A stretch of DNA of 64,000 bases, taken from Virgibacillus_O sediminis (lineage in GTDB: Bacteria > Bacillota > Bacilli > Bacillales > Amphibacillaceae). Below, piece after piece: positions 17,311 through 26,196 of the stretch (the stretch's first letter is position 1; each line of letters begins with the position of its first letter). Made by a program: the position numbers and the translations under genes. The DNA is taken from contig NZ_JBHRRZ010000002.1 of assembly GCF_042643265.1 (NCBI RefSeq), positions 62,001 to 126,000 of the forward strand, given 5' to 3'. The notes under the pieces were generated by a model, which did no database searches, had not been told where the DNA came from, and saw nothing but the letters and a program-made list of their open reading frames with translations.

Positions 17311-17364
17311 ATGGACATGAAAAAGCGCCAATCTGCCGGGGGATTGGCGCTTTTTCATGTCCAT
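17311..17364. terminator. Long perfect bidirectional terminator
   Basis: Two 23-nt arms, beginning ATGGACATGAAAAAGCG and ending CGCTTTTTCATGTCCAT, pair perfectly around an 8-nt loop. A and T runs inside the stem give a T-tract to both strands. It lies between convergent gltB and the TetR gene. Confidence 0.9.
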
Positions 17365-17385
17365 TTGCTTCCGTTTAGGCCGAAG

Positions 17386-17997
17386 TCAGCTCCTGATCGC
17401 CTTCATATACAGCCGTGTACCGATTTCGGCCAGTTCCTGTTCACTTAGGTCATTGTCTTTGATCTGTTGGAAACTCACGGAGGAAACGATTCCGGAAAAA
17501 GTGCCTAAAAGGACGGAGGGTGGAACCGCCGAATCAATAATACCTTCCGATTGGCCCTCCTTCAGCAAGGGAATGAAATAGTCGGCGATGGTATCTTCCA
17601 CTTGTTGAAGTTCCTTTTGTTTACTTTTCAGGAATATCGGGAGTTCTCCCAAAGAAGACAGGAACGATAAAGATAGGGATGAATTCTTTCGTAAAAAGTT
17701 CAAGAGACTCCTATAAATAAAAGATTCGATTTGTTCGATTAATGGAAGATCTGTTGAAATCTCTTTCTCAAGATTCTGCAGGAAGCTCGGCAGGTCACCG
17801 AAAAGCAGGTGAAAGATAAGATCCTCCTTTGATTTGAAATGTCTATACAGTGTTACTTTCGTAATGCCGACACGGGAGGCTATTTCGTCCATGGACATAT
17901 CATAATAGCCCTTTTCTTTTATAATGGCTTCCGTGACTTCAAGAATATACGCTTCCCGCTGTTGCTGGATTTGCTTTCTGGAAAATGGCCCTGTCAT
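17386..17997 (-). CDS. TetR family transcriptional regulator
   Basis: 203 residues from the ATG at 17995-17997, which has AAGGA at correct spacing; the ATG three codons earlier abuts that site. The N-terminal helix-turn-helix reads DEIASRVGITKVTLYRHFKSKEDLI, a textbook TetR recognition helix. The C-terminal ligand domain (about 60-203) is mostly helical and its ligand is unknown. It is divergent from the arylsulfotransferase gene and is the obvious candidate to control it, perhaps in response to a phenolic compound. A TATAC-GA-GTATA dyad upstream could be its operator. Confidence 0.9.
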   Translation of the reverse strand: MTGPFSRKQIQQQREAYILEVTEAIIKEKGYYDMSMDEIASRVGITKVTLYRHFKSKEDLIFHLLFGDLPSFLQNLEKEISTDLPLIEQIESFIYRSLLNFLRKNSSLSLSFLSSLGELPIFLKSKQKELQQVEDTIADYFIPLLKEGQSEGIIDSAVPPSVLLGTFSGIVSSVSFQQIKDNDLSEQELAEIGTRLYMKAIRS

Positions 17998-18081
17998 TAA
18001 ACTCATTCCTTATCATTGCGTTTTTCGGAGAAGACTCCTATTACATAGATTCATTGCAGTGAAGTGTTTCAACCACATTAC

Positions 18082-18093
18082 TATACGAGTATA
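18082..18093. promoter_or_regulatory. Candidate TetR operator
   Basis: TATAC-GA-GTATA, a perfect short dyad between the TetR gene and the divergent arylsulfotransferase gene. The AT-rich context makes chance occurrence possible. Confidence 0.3.
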
Positions 18094-18290
18094 TATAAAT
18101 CAAGATACCACATTCTATACCAAAGTAGGAGATTAATGAATTCCATCATTACTTTTGAACCATTTTGACTATCAACCTGTTAAAATATTTGATTTTTAAA
18201 TTAACAACTAGTTAATATGGTGAACGTAAAGTTAAATAATATACTAGTAGTTTACATTTGTGGGCTATTGGAATCAAGGGAGGATGAACA

Positions 18291-20375
18291 GTGAAATTGA
18301 GAAAAACAATATTAGGATTAGCTACTCTGGCATTGATGTGGACAGGGGCAGTACAGGGATTGCCGGTGGAAGCGCAAGGGAAGCCGGACGTGGCGGGCAG
18401 CCAGCAGGCCGTCGATAATGTCCCGGACAGGGATGTGCTGGATATCCAATCAGAGCTGGAACAGAGCATAATGGATGAATACAAGAAAGGCGACTATACG
18501 CTAACCGATCCGTTTATTGCGGAAGACCCATTTGGATGGTCACCCCTGACCGCACTTATCCTATTTGAAACGGATGAGCAGTCAAAAGTGACTGTTGAGG
18601 TAGAAGGGAAGGACGAACATACCGGAATCAAGCATACTTTCGATGAATTTACAAAGAGACATCAGGTGCCTGTATACGGGCTGTATGCTGGAACGGATAA
18701 TGTAGTGACCATTACCGTTACCGATAAAGATGGGAACAAGCAATCAAACGAATTGACGATTTCAACCGATCCTTTGCCTGCATCCATTCAGGACATTGAA
18801 GTGAAAACGGCGGACCCGGAAAAAATGAAGGACGGGCTCACATTCACGAGCAATATGTTTGCCTTTGATGTGAATGGGGATGTGCGCTGGTACATAAATT
18901 CCGATGATTACCAGGAAGCTGCAATTGAGGAACAGAGCTCGATGACGAGGCTGGAAAACGGGAAGTTCCTCGTGCAGACCAATCAGCTTCAGCAGCCTGT
19001 TTATTATAAGACCGGCTTGTTTGAAATGGATCTGCTGGGCAAAGTGCACAACATTTATACGGTGAACGGACAGCATCATGATGCAGTGGAGCTTCCAAGT
19101 GGCAACATCCTTGCCCTTGCTGAAAGAGAGCATTCCGACACCGTGGAGGATTATGCCGTGGAGATTCATCGGAACTCCGGTCAGATTGTGAATGAGTATG
19201 ATCTTGGGGAAATTGTTCATATGGAAGATGGGATTGCAAATGAGCAGTATATTCAAGAGACGATCGAAGGATTTAGTGAACTGATGCCTGATGCCTCAGA
19301 GGAAGAAATCAAGCAGCGGGCGATCGCTTTCAATAAGAAGGATTACTTGCATGTAAATGCCATTTTCTATAATGAGGAAGATCATTCCATTCTCTTTTCT
19401 TCCCGCCATCAAGATGCTGTTGTAAAATTTGATAAAAAGACAGGGGAAGTCATCTGGATTTTAAGTGACCCGGAGAGGGGAGAATGGCCGGAAGAGCTTC
19501 AGGATAAACTGCTGACACCTGTAGGGGAAGATTTCCAATGGCAATATGGGCAGCATGCCGTTTCCCAACTGGAGAACGGAAATATCCTTCTTTATGATAA
19601 TGGGAATGGCCGGACGGAAGATGTGAACGATAATTACTCCCGCGCCGTTGAATATAAGGTCGATAAAGAGAATATGACCGTTGAGCAGGTCTGGAGTTAT
19701 GGAGAGGAACGTGGAAGTGAAGATTTCACACCGTTTATTTCGGACGCAGATCATCTTGGCGGCAGCAGCTATCTCATGACGTTCGGCGGGCATATTACAA
19801 ACGATGACGGACAAGTTATTGGGAATCTCTTCTCCCAAATATTGCCTGAGAATTATGTGGAAGGGACCATTGTCGAGGTATTGGGTGACGAAGTCGTGTT
19901 TGAGGCAGACCTTGGCTACACCTACCGAACCGAGCGGAATGTATTGTATGTAGAAGAAGATGAATATGAACTTGGCAAACATCATGCCAAACGACTTGGT
20001 GAATTCCATGAGACGGAACAGGCAGATATTGATTTTTCACCAGAATCAGCAACGGAGTTAAGCCCATCCGCTGTTGAGTGGAAAGAGATTCAGGATGAAG
20101 GAAACCTGTTGGCCTTGAGTGGCAGTATTAAAACCGACTCGGATTCCAATGAGGTGTATGTAGTACTTGACCCGGTAAAAAATGGGGAGTCCTTGGTCTA
20201 TCTTGCAGGATCCCATGGAAATATTCATGTGCCGATACCGGGGATGGAAGCCAATCCATTTCAGTTGAGCAAAACTGGGATTCCGAATGGGACGTATTCG
20301 ATAGATATTCTGGTTAGGGATGAAAGTGGCCAGGATTATTATGCCGAGACAGGATATTTCTGGACGGTAAAATAA
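18291..20375 (+). CDS. Secreted aryl-sulfate sulfotransferase (ASST family)
   Basis: 694 residues with an N-terminal signal sequence (basic MKLRK, hydrophobic core to about residue 22, VEAQG near the cut). ASST enzymes move sulfate from one phenol ester to another phenol without PAPS. Equivalents of the E. coli catalytic residues are visible: His262/263 (NGQHHDAVEL), His354 (DYLHVNAIFYN), Arg372 (FSSRHQDA) and the transiently sulfated His422 (YGQHAVSQLENGN). The propeller repeats HxxxxLxxGNIL occur twice. The extra C-terminal domain (about 590-694) looks like an immunoglobulin-like fold. The start follows AGGGAGG and is GTG. It acts outside the membrane or at the wall. Confidence 0.9.
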   Translation: MKLRKTILGLATLALMWTGAVQGLPVEAQGKPDVAGSQQAVDNVPDRDVLDIQSELEQSIMDEYKKGDYTLTDPFIAEDPFGWSPLTALILFETDEQSKVTVEVEGKDEHTGIKHTFDEFTKRHQVPVYGLYAGTDNVVTITVTDKDGNKQSNELTISTDPLPASIQDIEVKTADPEKMKDGLTFTSNMFAFDVNGDVRWYINSDDYQEAAIEEQSSMTRLENGKFLVQTNQLQQPVYYKTGLFEMDLLGKVHNIYTVNGQHHDAVELPSGNILALAEREHSDTVEDYAVEIHRNSGQIVNEYDLGEIVHMEDGIANEQYIQETIEGFSELMPDASEEEIKQRAIAFNKKDYLHVNAIFYNEEDHSILFSSRHQDAVVKFDKKTGEVIWILSDPERGEWPEELQDKLLTPVGEDFQWQYGQHAVSQLENGNILLYDNGNGRTEDVNDNYSRAVEYKVDKENMTVEQVWSYGEERGSEDFTPFISDADHLGGSSYLMTFGGHITNDDGQVIGNLFSQILPENYVEGTIVEVLGDEVVFEADLGYTYRTERNVLYVEEDEYELGKHHAKRLGEFHETEQADIDFSPESATELSPSAVEWKEIQDEGNLLALSGSIKTDSDSNEVYVVLDPVKNGESLVYLAGSHGNIHVPIPGMEANPFQLSKTGIPNGTYSIDILVRDESGQDYYAETGYFWTVK

Positions 20376-20385
20376 TAGGAAAAGA

Positions 20386-20428
20386 GCGATCAGCAAGAAC
20401 CTGGAATGGGTTCGCTGATCGCCTTTTT
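20386..20428 (+). terminator. Terminator after arylsulfotransferase
   Basis: GCGATCAGC ... GCTGATCGC with an inner GAACC/GGTTC extension, followed by CTTTTTCTT. Confidence 0.85.
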
Positions 20429-20706
20429 CTTGTTCAAAACGAGATATAAAAGAAGAACCTGAATGGCCAAATAGTGAAGGAAAGCGGAACGAGCTACCAT
20501 GATTGTCCGAAATTATAAATGAACATGGATCTTGATGGAGATAAAGGAAAGATAGAGAAAAAAAGAGGACAATCAATTAATGATGTGCGAGATTATACCT
20601 CATTTGTATTAAAAGAAGATTTATACATACATCCTATTAACGAAAAGGCATGACTTTATCAAGAAGTAACAATAAAAAACTTTTGGTTCAAGCAAAAAAT
20701 AGATAA

Positions 20707-20889
20707 GCCCTTTTGTTGCTATCAGCTGAACACAGTATGGATGAATTTAGTAGAGAAAAAGTAGAAGCATTTCAGCGGCTTCATACAAATTTATCTGTCA
20801 TTCCAATTCCAAGCGGATATCATTTTTTGCCACTCACCAATCCCATCCAAGTGGCTAACACTTTAAAAAGCTATATACTTTCTAATTGA
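20707..20889 (+). pseudogene. Alpha/beta-hydrolase C-terminal remnant
   Basis: An open stretch without a start codon reads LLSAEHSMDEFSREKVEAF, then SVIPIPSGYHFLPLTNP and ends KSYILSN. The pattern matches the last third of alpha/beta hydrolases, where the catalytic His follows a P-x-SGH-F-L-P motif; here it reads SGYHFLPLTNP with an inserted Tyr. The rest of the gene is missing and stop codons occur upstream. It marks the left edge of the AT-rich phosphonate block. Confidence 0.6.
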
Positions 20890-21173
20890 CTAAACGGTTA
20901 AGTTTCCTGAAAAATCTCCTTTATTAGTGCAATTGTTCAATAAGTCAGTCGCTTCTTATACACAACTGTCGCTTCAACAAAATAAGGAGATCGTCTAATT
21001 GACAGCTAATCTTCGGCGGACGGGAAGTTTAGTTGAAGTGTTTAAATGGTGTTCAACAGTAGGGCCGGAATGTTGAGACATAGATAATCTAATTAAACAC
21101 TATCATGTTAGGAAGGGACCTCTTCAGCTTTTCATTCATTCGCAGCTAGCGGAAATTTCCAAATCAATATTTA
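20890..21173. other. Intergenic, no supported gene
   Basis: AT-rich sequence between the hydrolase remnant and the DeoR gene. A stretch near 20999-21080 can be read as a short frame (LTANLRRTGSLVEVFKW) but has no start signal or recognised family. It probably holds further decayed gene pieces. Confidence 0.4.
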
Positions 21174-21950
21174 TTAGTTGGGAGAAAGAATCCGAATACC
21201 ATGTTTACTATATTCGTCCACGATATTAGATGGAAGTGAGCTATCAGTAACAATTAGATCAATATCCTGTAGTGGATATACATTGATGTAAGAAGATGTC
21301 TCAAATTTCGATGAATCTGCAACTACTACTTTATGTCTTGTACGTGAGATAATTGTTTGAATAACGCCTACCTCATGCATTCTAAAATCTGTTAAACCAT
21401 GTTCAAGTGATAATCCGTTTACCGTAAGAAAAGCAATATCAATATTAAAATTAGAAAGGATTTCTTCACATTGTTTTCCATATAAAGTGTATTCATCTGG
21501 ATTAAAAAAGCCGCCGGTGAGTATTACATTGAAATTTTTATTCGTTCCAAGAATAGATAAAATACGAAGATCGTTGGTAATAATAGTTAATCTCTCAAAC
21601 TTGTCAACAATTACTTTCGCAATTTCAATCGTGGTTGTCCCGCCGTTTAGAGCAATTGCCTGCCCTTCTTCAATTAATTCAATTGCTATTAAGGCAGCTT
21701 CTTGTTTTTTTTTCAGGTTTTTGACTTGTCTTTCATAAAAAAGTCTGTTTAGTACGTTATCACTTTTCTGAACTAAAACTGCCCCGCCGTGCACCCGTTT
21801 TACTATCCCTTTTTTCTCAAGAACCTCTAAATCCCTCCGTGCAGTATCAATGGAGATATCCAGTAAAGTAGCAAGCTCTGAAGCCTTTACAGCTTTCTGC
21901 TGTTTTAAAAAGGATTCAATCATTTGATGTCTTTGCTCCTGTAACATCAT
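21174..21950 (-). CDS. DeoR/GlpR family transcriptional regulator
   Basis: 258 residues from ATG-ATG at 21950, preceded by GGGAGA at 7 nt; a longer frame starting at 21965 has no usable ribosome site. The N-terminal HTH reads VKASELATLLDISIDTARRDLEVLEKKGIVKRVHGGA, the classic DeoR signature. The C-terminal sugar-phosphate-isomerase-like domain follows, with ALNGGTTT binding a phosphorylated ligand, then DLRIL, LTGG and ADSSKF. Its divergence from the phosphonate operon suggests it responds to a phosphonate or phosphonoacetaldehyde-like intermediate; that ligand is inferred. Confidence 0.92.
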   Translation of the reverse strand: MMLQEQRHQMIESFLKQQKAVKASELATLLDISIDTARRDLEVLEKKGIVKRVHGGAVLVQKSDNVLNRLFYERQVKNLKKKQEAALIAIELIEEGQAIALNGGTTTIEIAKVIVDKFERLTIITNDLRILSILGTNKNFNVILTGGFFNPDEYTLYGKQCEEILSNFNIDIAFLTVNGLSLEHGLTDFRMHEVGVIQTIISRTRHKVVVADSSKFETSSYINVYPLQDIDLIVTDSSLPSNIVDEYSKHGIRILSPN

Positions 21951-22004
21951 GTAATTCTCTCCCATTCCTTAAGATATAATAATCATCATACCATATATTA
22001 CAAG

Positions 22005-22030
22005 ATAGCAAAATAAAGCAAAATAGAGCA
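22005..22030. promoter_or_regulatory. Direct repeats, probable DeoR-family operator
   Basis: AGCAAAATAA and AGCAAAATAG occur back to back with a third AGCA, 10-nt period, between the DeoR gene and the phosphonate genes. A/T-rich direct repeats are usual for DeoR/GlpR operators. Confidence 0.5.
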
Positions 22031-22130
22031 TCTTTTAATAGGAGAAGTATATAAAATTAATGAAAATAGTGTAAATTTCTGGTTATGAAACTGTAAAATC
22101 TATTGAAAAACAGCAGAAAACGGATTAATC

Positions 22131-22160
22131 TTGCATTGCAACGCAAAAAGAAACATGCAA
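22131..22160. promoter_or_regulatory. Inverted repeat upstream of the phosphonate operon
   Basis: TTGCAT at 22131-22136 and ATGCAA at 22155-22160 form a spaced dyad; TTGCATTGCAA also makes a local palindrome. It lies about 190 nt before the first gene. A promoter is likely in this area, but the boxes are not clear. Confidence 0.35.
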
Positions 22161-22351
22161 TATAGATATGAAAAGGGGGGGCAGCGCTTGAAGAAAGATT
22201 GAAGCTGTTGTTTAAAAAATAAGAAGGTATAACAGATCATCGTGATTATCTCCAGTGCAATTGTTTTGAATAGCCTTTACAAACACAATACCATTACACG
22301 AATGATATTCCCCTAGTCTGATGTGGATCGTATAAAGAAAGGAAATGAAAA

Positions 22352-23485
22352 ATGGGAAACTACTATAATCCAGTAAAGATTAAGACAGATTCTTTAGAGC
22401 AACTGGAAAATGTCTTAAACAACCTGAACTCTCAACTGAGTAAGGTTTTACTTTTAACTCGAGGAGGTGATTTTTCTGAATCACAAGCTGCTCACACCTT
22501 GAATCGATGTATGGAAAGGTTTGAAGTTAAACAATTAGAGGTGGATATTTCCAATCCGGATATTGAAGACTTATTTGATTATTATAAGCAACTTAAAAGC
22601 TACGATTACCAATGCATTGTAGGAATAGGTGGTGGCAGTGTTCTTGATCTTTCGAAATCATTATCAGCATTAAAAAATATGCAAATAGATTCTGTTTCGG
22701 CTTTACGTTCGGTCATTGAGCAGAAGCTTTATATAGAAAATCAGGACATCGTACCTTGGATTGGCATACCTACAACTTCAGGTACAGGTTCGGAGGTTAC
22801 TTGCTGGGCAACCATCTGGGATCGCTCTAACGGAGTTAAATTGTCCGTTGACTGTAAAAAGTTATATGCACATACAGCAATCATTGATCCGACCCTTATG
22901 ACTTCATTACCTGAGAGTTTAACGGCTTCAACAGCTTTAGATGCATTATGTCATGCTGCCGAGTCTTATTGGTCCAAGCATTCTAATGAAATATCAAGAA
23001 TTTATTCGCTAGAAGCAATCAGACGCATTATCAACCATTTTGAAAAAGTATTAGATCATCCTAATGAAGTTACATATAGAAATGAAATAGCTTTGGGAAG
23101 CTTGTATGCAGGAATGGCATTCAGCAATACAAGGACAACTGCATGCCATTCCATCTCGTATCCTCTCACATTGGAATTAGGAGTTGTTCATGGTATAGCA
23201 GCAAGCATGACGTTAGCCAAAGTTATGGAAATAAATGCTGCATCGATTATTGAAAAGGAACGATTAACCAAAGCATTTGGTGTAACCAACTGCGAAGAAC
23301 TTCAGAAGCAGATCGAGTACTTTCATCAACGGTCAGGTTTCGCAAGCAGGCTTAGAGATTACGATGCGAATGAAGAAACAATAGAAAAGATAGCTGAAAA
23401 TGCGTTTACCAAAGGTCGAATGGATAACAACCCAGTTACTTTAACGAAAAAGGACGTCAAGGAAATTTTAATGTCTATTTATTAA
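22352..23485 (+). CDS. Iron-containing alcohol dehydrogenase, phosphonoacetaldehyde reductase-like
   Basis: 377 residues of the group III (iron) alcohol dehydrogenase family. The NAD(P) loop IVGIGGGSVLDLSK and the metal site residues are visible: DALCHAAES (Asp, His), then ACHSISYPLTLELGVVHG (two His). It is the first gene of the phosphonate operon, 18 nt ahead of phnD. Relatives next to phosphonate genes (PhpC/FomC type) interconvert phosphonoacetaldehyde and 2-hydroxyethylphosphonate. Here it may feed hydroxyethylphosphonate into PhnX or drain surplus aldehyde. Family is sure; substrate is inferred from context. Confidence 0.85.
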   Translation: MGNYYNPVKIKTDSLEQLENVLNNLNSQLSKVLLLTRGGDFSESQAAHTLNRCMERFEVKQLEVDISNPDIEDLFDYYKQLKSYDYQCIVGIGGGSVLDLSKSLSALKNMQIDSVSALRSVIEQKLYIENQDIVPWIGIPTTSGTGSEVTCWATIWDRSNGVKLSVDCKKLYAHTAIIDPTLMTSLPESLTASTALDALCHAAESYWSKHSNEISRIYSLEAIRRIINHFEKVLDHPNEVTYRNEIALGSLYAGMAFSNTRTTACHSISYPLTLELGVVHGIAASMTLAKVMEINAASIIEKERLTKAFGVTNCEELQKQIEYFHQRSGFASRLRDYDANEETIEKIAENAFTKGRMDNNPVTLTKKDVKEILMSIY

Positions 23486-23503
23486 TCAAAAGGAGAGGAA
23501 AAA

Positions 23504-24538
23504 ATGAATAAAAAGTTATTAATTACAGTGCTTTTAATTATTACCGCTTTGTTAGCTGCATGTGCTGGAGGAAATGATGACAATAATGCAAAAGCCGATG
23601 ATGTGATTAAAATGGTTTGGTATCCAAACGAGTCTGGTGAAGATATGAAAGCATCCCGGGATGAAATCGGAAGGATGATTTCAGAGGCGACAGGTAAAGA
23701 AGTAGAGCATCAATTAACAACTGATTATGCCATTGCGATTGAAACGTTAGCCAACAACAATGCTGATCTTGCATTCACGGGAGCACAAGCTTATATCGAA
23801 GCAAATAAAAGAAATGACGCTGTTCAAACCATAGCAGTAAAATCTGGAGAATCTGGGAGGTTAGAAGATGCTAAATACTATAGCTGGTTGGCTGTCAATG
23901 TCGACGAACAGGACAAGTTTAAAGAAAACGGAGATTTTTCACTTGATACGATTGCAAGTACAAAATTTTCATTCGTATCAAACAGCTCTACATCAGGGTT
24001 TAAAATTCCATCTTCTACGATCATAGAACATTTCTCCCAACATGAAGAATATGCCGATTTAACACAAGAAGATCTAATGCAAAGCGGACCATTATTCTCA
24101 CAAGTATTATTTGGCAACTCTCACCAAGGTTCTGCAGTGAATTTATTATCGGGAAATGCAGATGTGGCCGCATTTTGTGACACATGTGTGGATGACTATG
24201 TGGAGCTTGTTGAAGGGGAAGAAAATACAGCCGGAGCTGTTTATCGCGTTAAAGATGATGCAGTAGAACCGTTTAATACCGTTGCAGGAAAAGAATTCAT
24301 ATTAATGGAATCGACACCAGTACTGAATGAACCATTTGCAGTGAACATGGAATCACTCGGTCAAGAGGACTTTGATAAAGTTCAAGAAGTATTAACATCG
24401 GATGAATTTGCCAACAATGAAAAAATCTTCGCTCCTGAAGATTCAGAACAGACAGCTTTATTCACTAAAGAAGGTAATGAAAGACTAATAGCTGTAGAAG
24501 ATGAATGGTATGATCCAGTCCGTGAAATGTCCAATTAA
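23504..24538 (+). CDS. phnD: Phosphonate ABC transporter substrate-binding lipoprotein
   Basis: 344 residues. A lipoprotein signal ends in ALLAAC with Cys20 as the lipidated residue. The mature part is a PhnD-type binding protein: IKMVWYPNESGE, then FSFVSNSSTSGFKIPS (the serine-rich phosphonate-binding loop) and NADVAAFCDTCVD. It captures phosphonate at the outer membrane face for the PhnC/PhnE transporter encoded next. RBS AGGAGAGG. The gap of 95 nt to phnC is the largest inside the transporter genes. Confidence 0.93.
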   Translation: MNKKLLITVLLIITALLAACAGGNDDNNAKADDVIKMVWYPNESGEDMKASRDEIGRMISEATGKEVEHQLTTDYAIAIETLANNNADLAFTGAQAYIEANKRNDAVQTIAVKSGESGRLEDAKYYSWLAVNVDEQDKFKENGDFSLDTIASTKFSFVSNSSTSGFKIPSSTIIEHFSQHEEYADLTQEDLMQSGPLFSQVLFGNSHQGSAVNLLSGNADVAAFCDTCVDDYVELVEGEENTAGAVYRVKDDAVEPFNTVAGKEFILMESTPVLNEPFAVNMESLGQEDFDKVQEVLTSDEFANNEKIFAPEDSEQTALFTKEGNERLIAVEDEWYDPVREMSN

Positions 24539-24633
24539 TACACTTTGAACAATAGGAAGGAAAAGTGTCCACATGAGCATCTTTGTTATGTACACATTTC
24601 TTTGTTAAATAAACGAAAAAGGAGTCATTTCGA

Positions 24634-25398
24634 ATGTCTTTGTTACAGGTAGAAGGACTTGATAAATCATATACAGCAGACAAACGAATTTTAAAGAATA
24701 TTAACTTTGATATAAAAGCAGGAGAATTTGTTTCTGTCATTGGTCCATCAGGTGCTGGTAAATCCACCCTGTTGCGTTGCATAAACAGAATGGTGGAATT
24801 TAATGAAGGAAAAATTACGTTTAATCAACATGATGTTGGAAGTTTAAATAAAAAAGAATTAAGGCAATTGCGCACGAATATTGGAATGGTGTTCCAGCAT
24901 TATAATCTCGTACCCCGGTTGACGGTGATTGAGAATGTACTGCATGGCAGATTTGGTTATAAAACAACTCTGCAGGGACTTCTTGGCAGATATACAGAAG
25001 AGGAAAAAGATCGTGCCTTTTATTTGCTAGAGAAACTAGGAATCCATGAACATGCTTATAAGCGCTGTGATCAATTAAGTGGTGGCCAGCAGCAACGGGT
25101 AGGTATTTGCAGAGCACTTATCCAAGAGCCGAAACTGGTTCTATGTGATGAACCAATTGCTTCCCTTGATCCGAGTTCTTCTAAGATTATTATGGATCAT
25201 TTAAAATCGATAAGTGCGGAAATGGGAATTACTTGTTTAGTAAATTTACACCAAGTGGAAGTAGCGCAAACTTATTCCGATCGTATCATAGGTTTGAATA
25301 ATGGTGAAATTGTATTTAGTGGAACGAGAAGTGAACTTTCTGCAGACCAAATAAACAACATTTATGGTACAGAAACGAAAGATTTAATTATGGCGTAA
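24634..25398 (+). CDS. phnC: Phosphonate ABC transporter ATP-binding protein
   Basis: 254 residues. Walker A GPSGAGKST, signature LSGGQQQRV, Walker B LVLCDEP and the H-loop VNLHQVEVA are all intact, so it should be an active ATPase. The segment LVPRLTVIENVLHGR is characteristic of PhnC. Its stop codon TAA is part of the TAAGGAG ribosome site of the next gene, which couples translation to the permease. Confidence 0.95.
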   Translation: MSLLQVEGLDKSYTADKRILKNINFDIKAGEFVSVIGPSGAGKSTLLRCINRMVEFNEGKITFNQHDVGSLNKKELRQLRTNIGMVFQHYNLVPRLTVIENVLHGRFGYKTTLQGLLGRYTEEEKDRAFYLLEKLGIHEHAYKRCDQLSGGQQQRVGICRALIQEPKLVLCDEPIASLDPSSSKIIMDHLKSISAEMGITCLVNLHQVEVAQTYSDRIIGLNNGEIVFSGTRSELSADQINNIYGTETKDLIMA

Positions 25399-25410
25399 GG
25401 AGCAATAACA

Positions 25411-26196
25411 GTGAATGAAAAAATGATGCGGAAAAGCAGACGACAGACAGTAATCTTTCTTTTCATTATGATCGTTCTTATCTATATGTCATCAGCTATC
25501 ACACAGTTTAATTTCATAGATGGAATGTTGACAATACCCAAAGCATTAGGCTGGATGATTTCCAACTTGTTGATTACGCAGGAATCTCTTGCAAAGTTAC
25601 CATTGATACTGGAAAAACTAAATGAAACCATCTTTATGTCCATTGCTGCGACAACAATAGCAGCAGTTCTTTCCCTCATATTGGGATTATTTGGATCGAA
25701 AACAACGAAAATAAATAGCTTCTTAAGTGTGTTTGCTCGTTTTATCGCATCCGTATCAAGAAATATTCCAGTTGTAGCATGGTCGCTGATTCTGCTCCTT
25801 TCTTTTGGACAAAATTCAGTGACAGGATTTTTAGCTCTATTCGTTGGAACGGTAGGGTTCTTGACAAGAGCGTTTATCGAATCCATTGATGAAGCGAGCC
25901 AAAGTTCTGTTGAGGCATTAACAGCAACGGGTGCAACCTATTTCCACATTGTGAATAAAGCGGTCATTCCACAATGTTTACCACAGATGCTCAGCTGGAT
26001 ATTATTTATGATTGAAACGAACATTAGAAGTGTCACATTGGTAGGTATCCTAACTGGTACTGGAATTGGTTACATATTTGATATGTATTATAAGACCTTG
26101 AATTATAATGCTGTAGCACTTGTGACATTATGTATTGTCATTGCCGTCATTATTATAGACCTTATTTCAAACTATATACGGAAGGTGATTCTATAA
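25411..26196 (+). CDS. phnE: Phosphonate ABC transporter permease 1
   Basis: 261 residues, GTG start at 25411 behind TAAGGAG. Six membrane helices; the EAA-type loop reads ESIDEASQSSVEALTATGAT (190s region), which contacts PhnC. The PhnE hallmark FARFIASVSRNIPVVAW precedes it. The last base of its stop codon overlaps the ATG of the second permease gene (TAATG), as expected for a heterodimeric permease. Confidence 0.93.
   Translation: MNEKMMRKSRRQTVIFLFIMIVLIYMSSAITQFNFIDGMLTIPKALGWMISNLLITQESLAKLPLILEKLNETIFMSIAATTIAAVLSLILGLFGSKTTKINSFLSVFARFIASVSRNIPVVAWSLILLLSFGQNSVTGFLALFVGTVGFLTRAFIESIDEASQSSVEALTATGATYFHIVNKAVIPQCLPQMLSWILFMIETNIRSVTLVGILTGTGIGYIFDMYYKTLNYNAVALVTLCIVIAVIIIDLISNYIRKVIL

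Noticed and set aside
24541..24633. Hairpin or regulatory site between phnD and phnC
   Set aside because: GTGT/ACAT inverted pieces are short and imperfect; gap size alone is not evidence.
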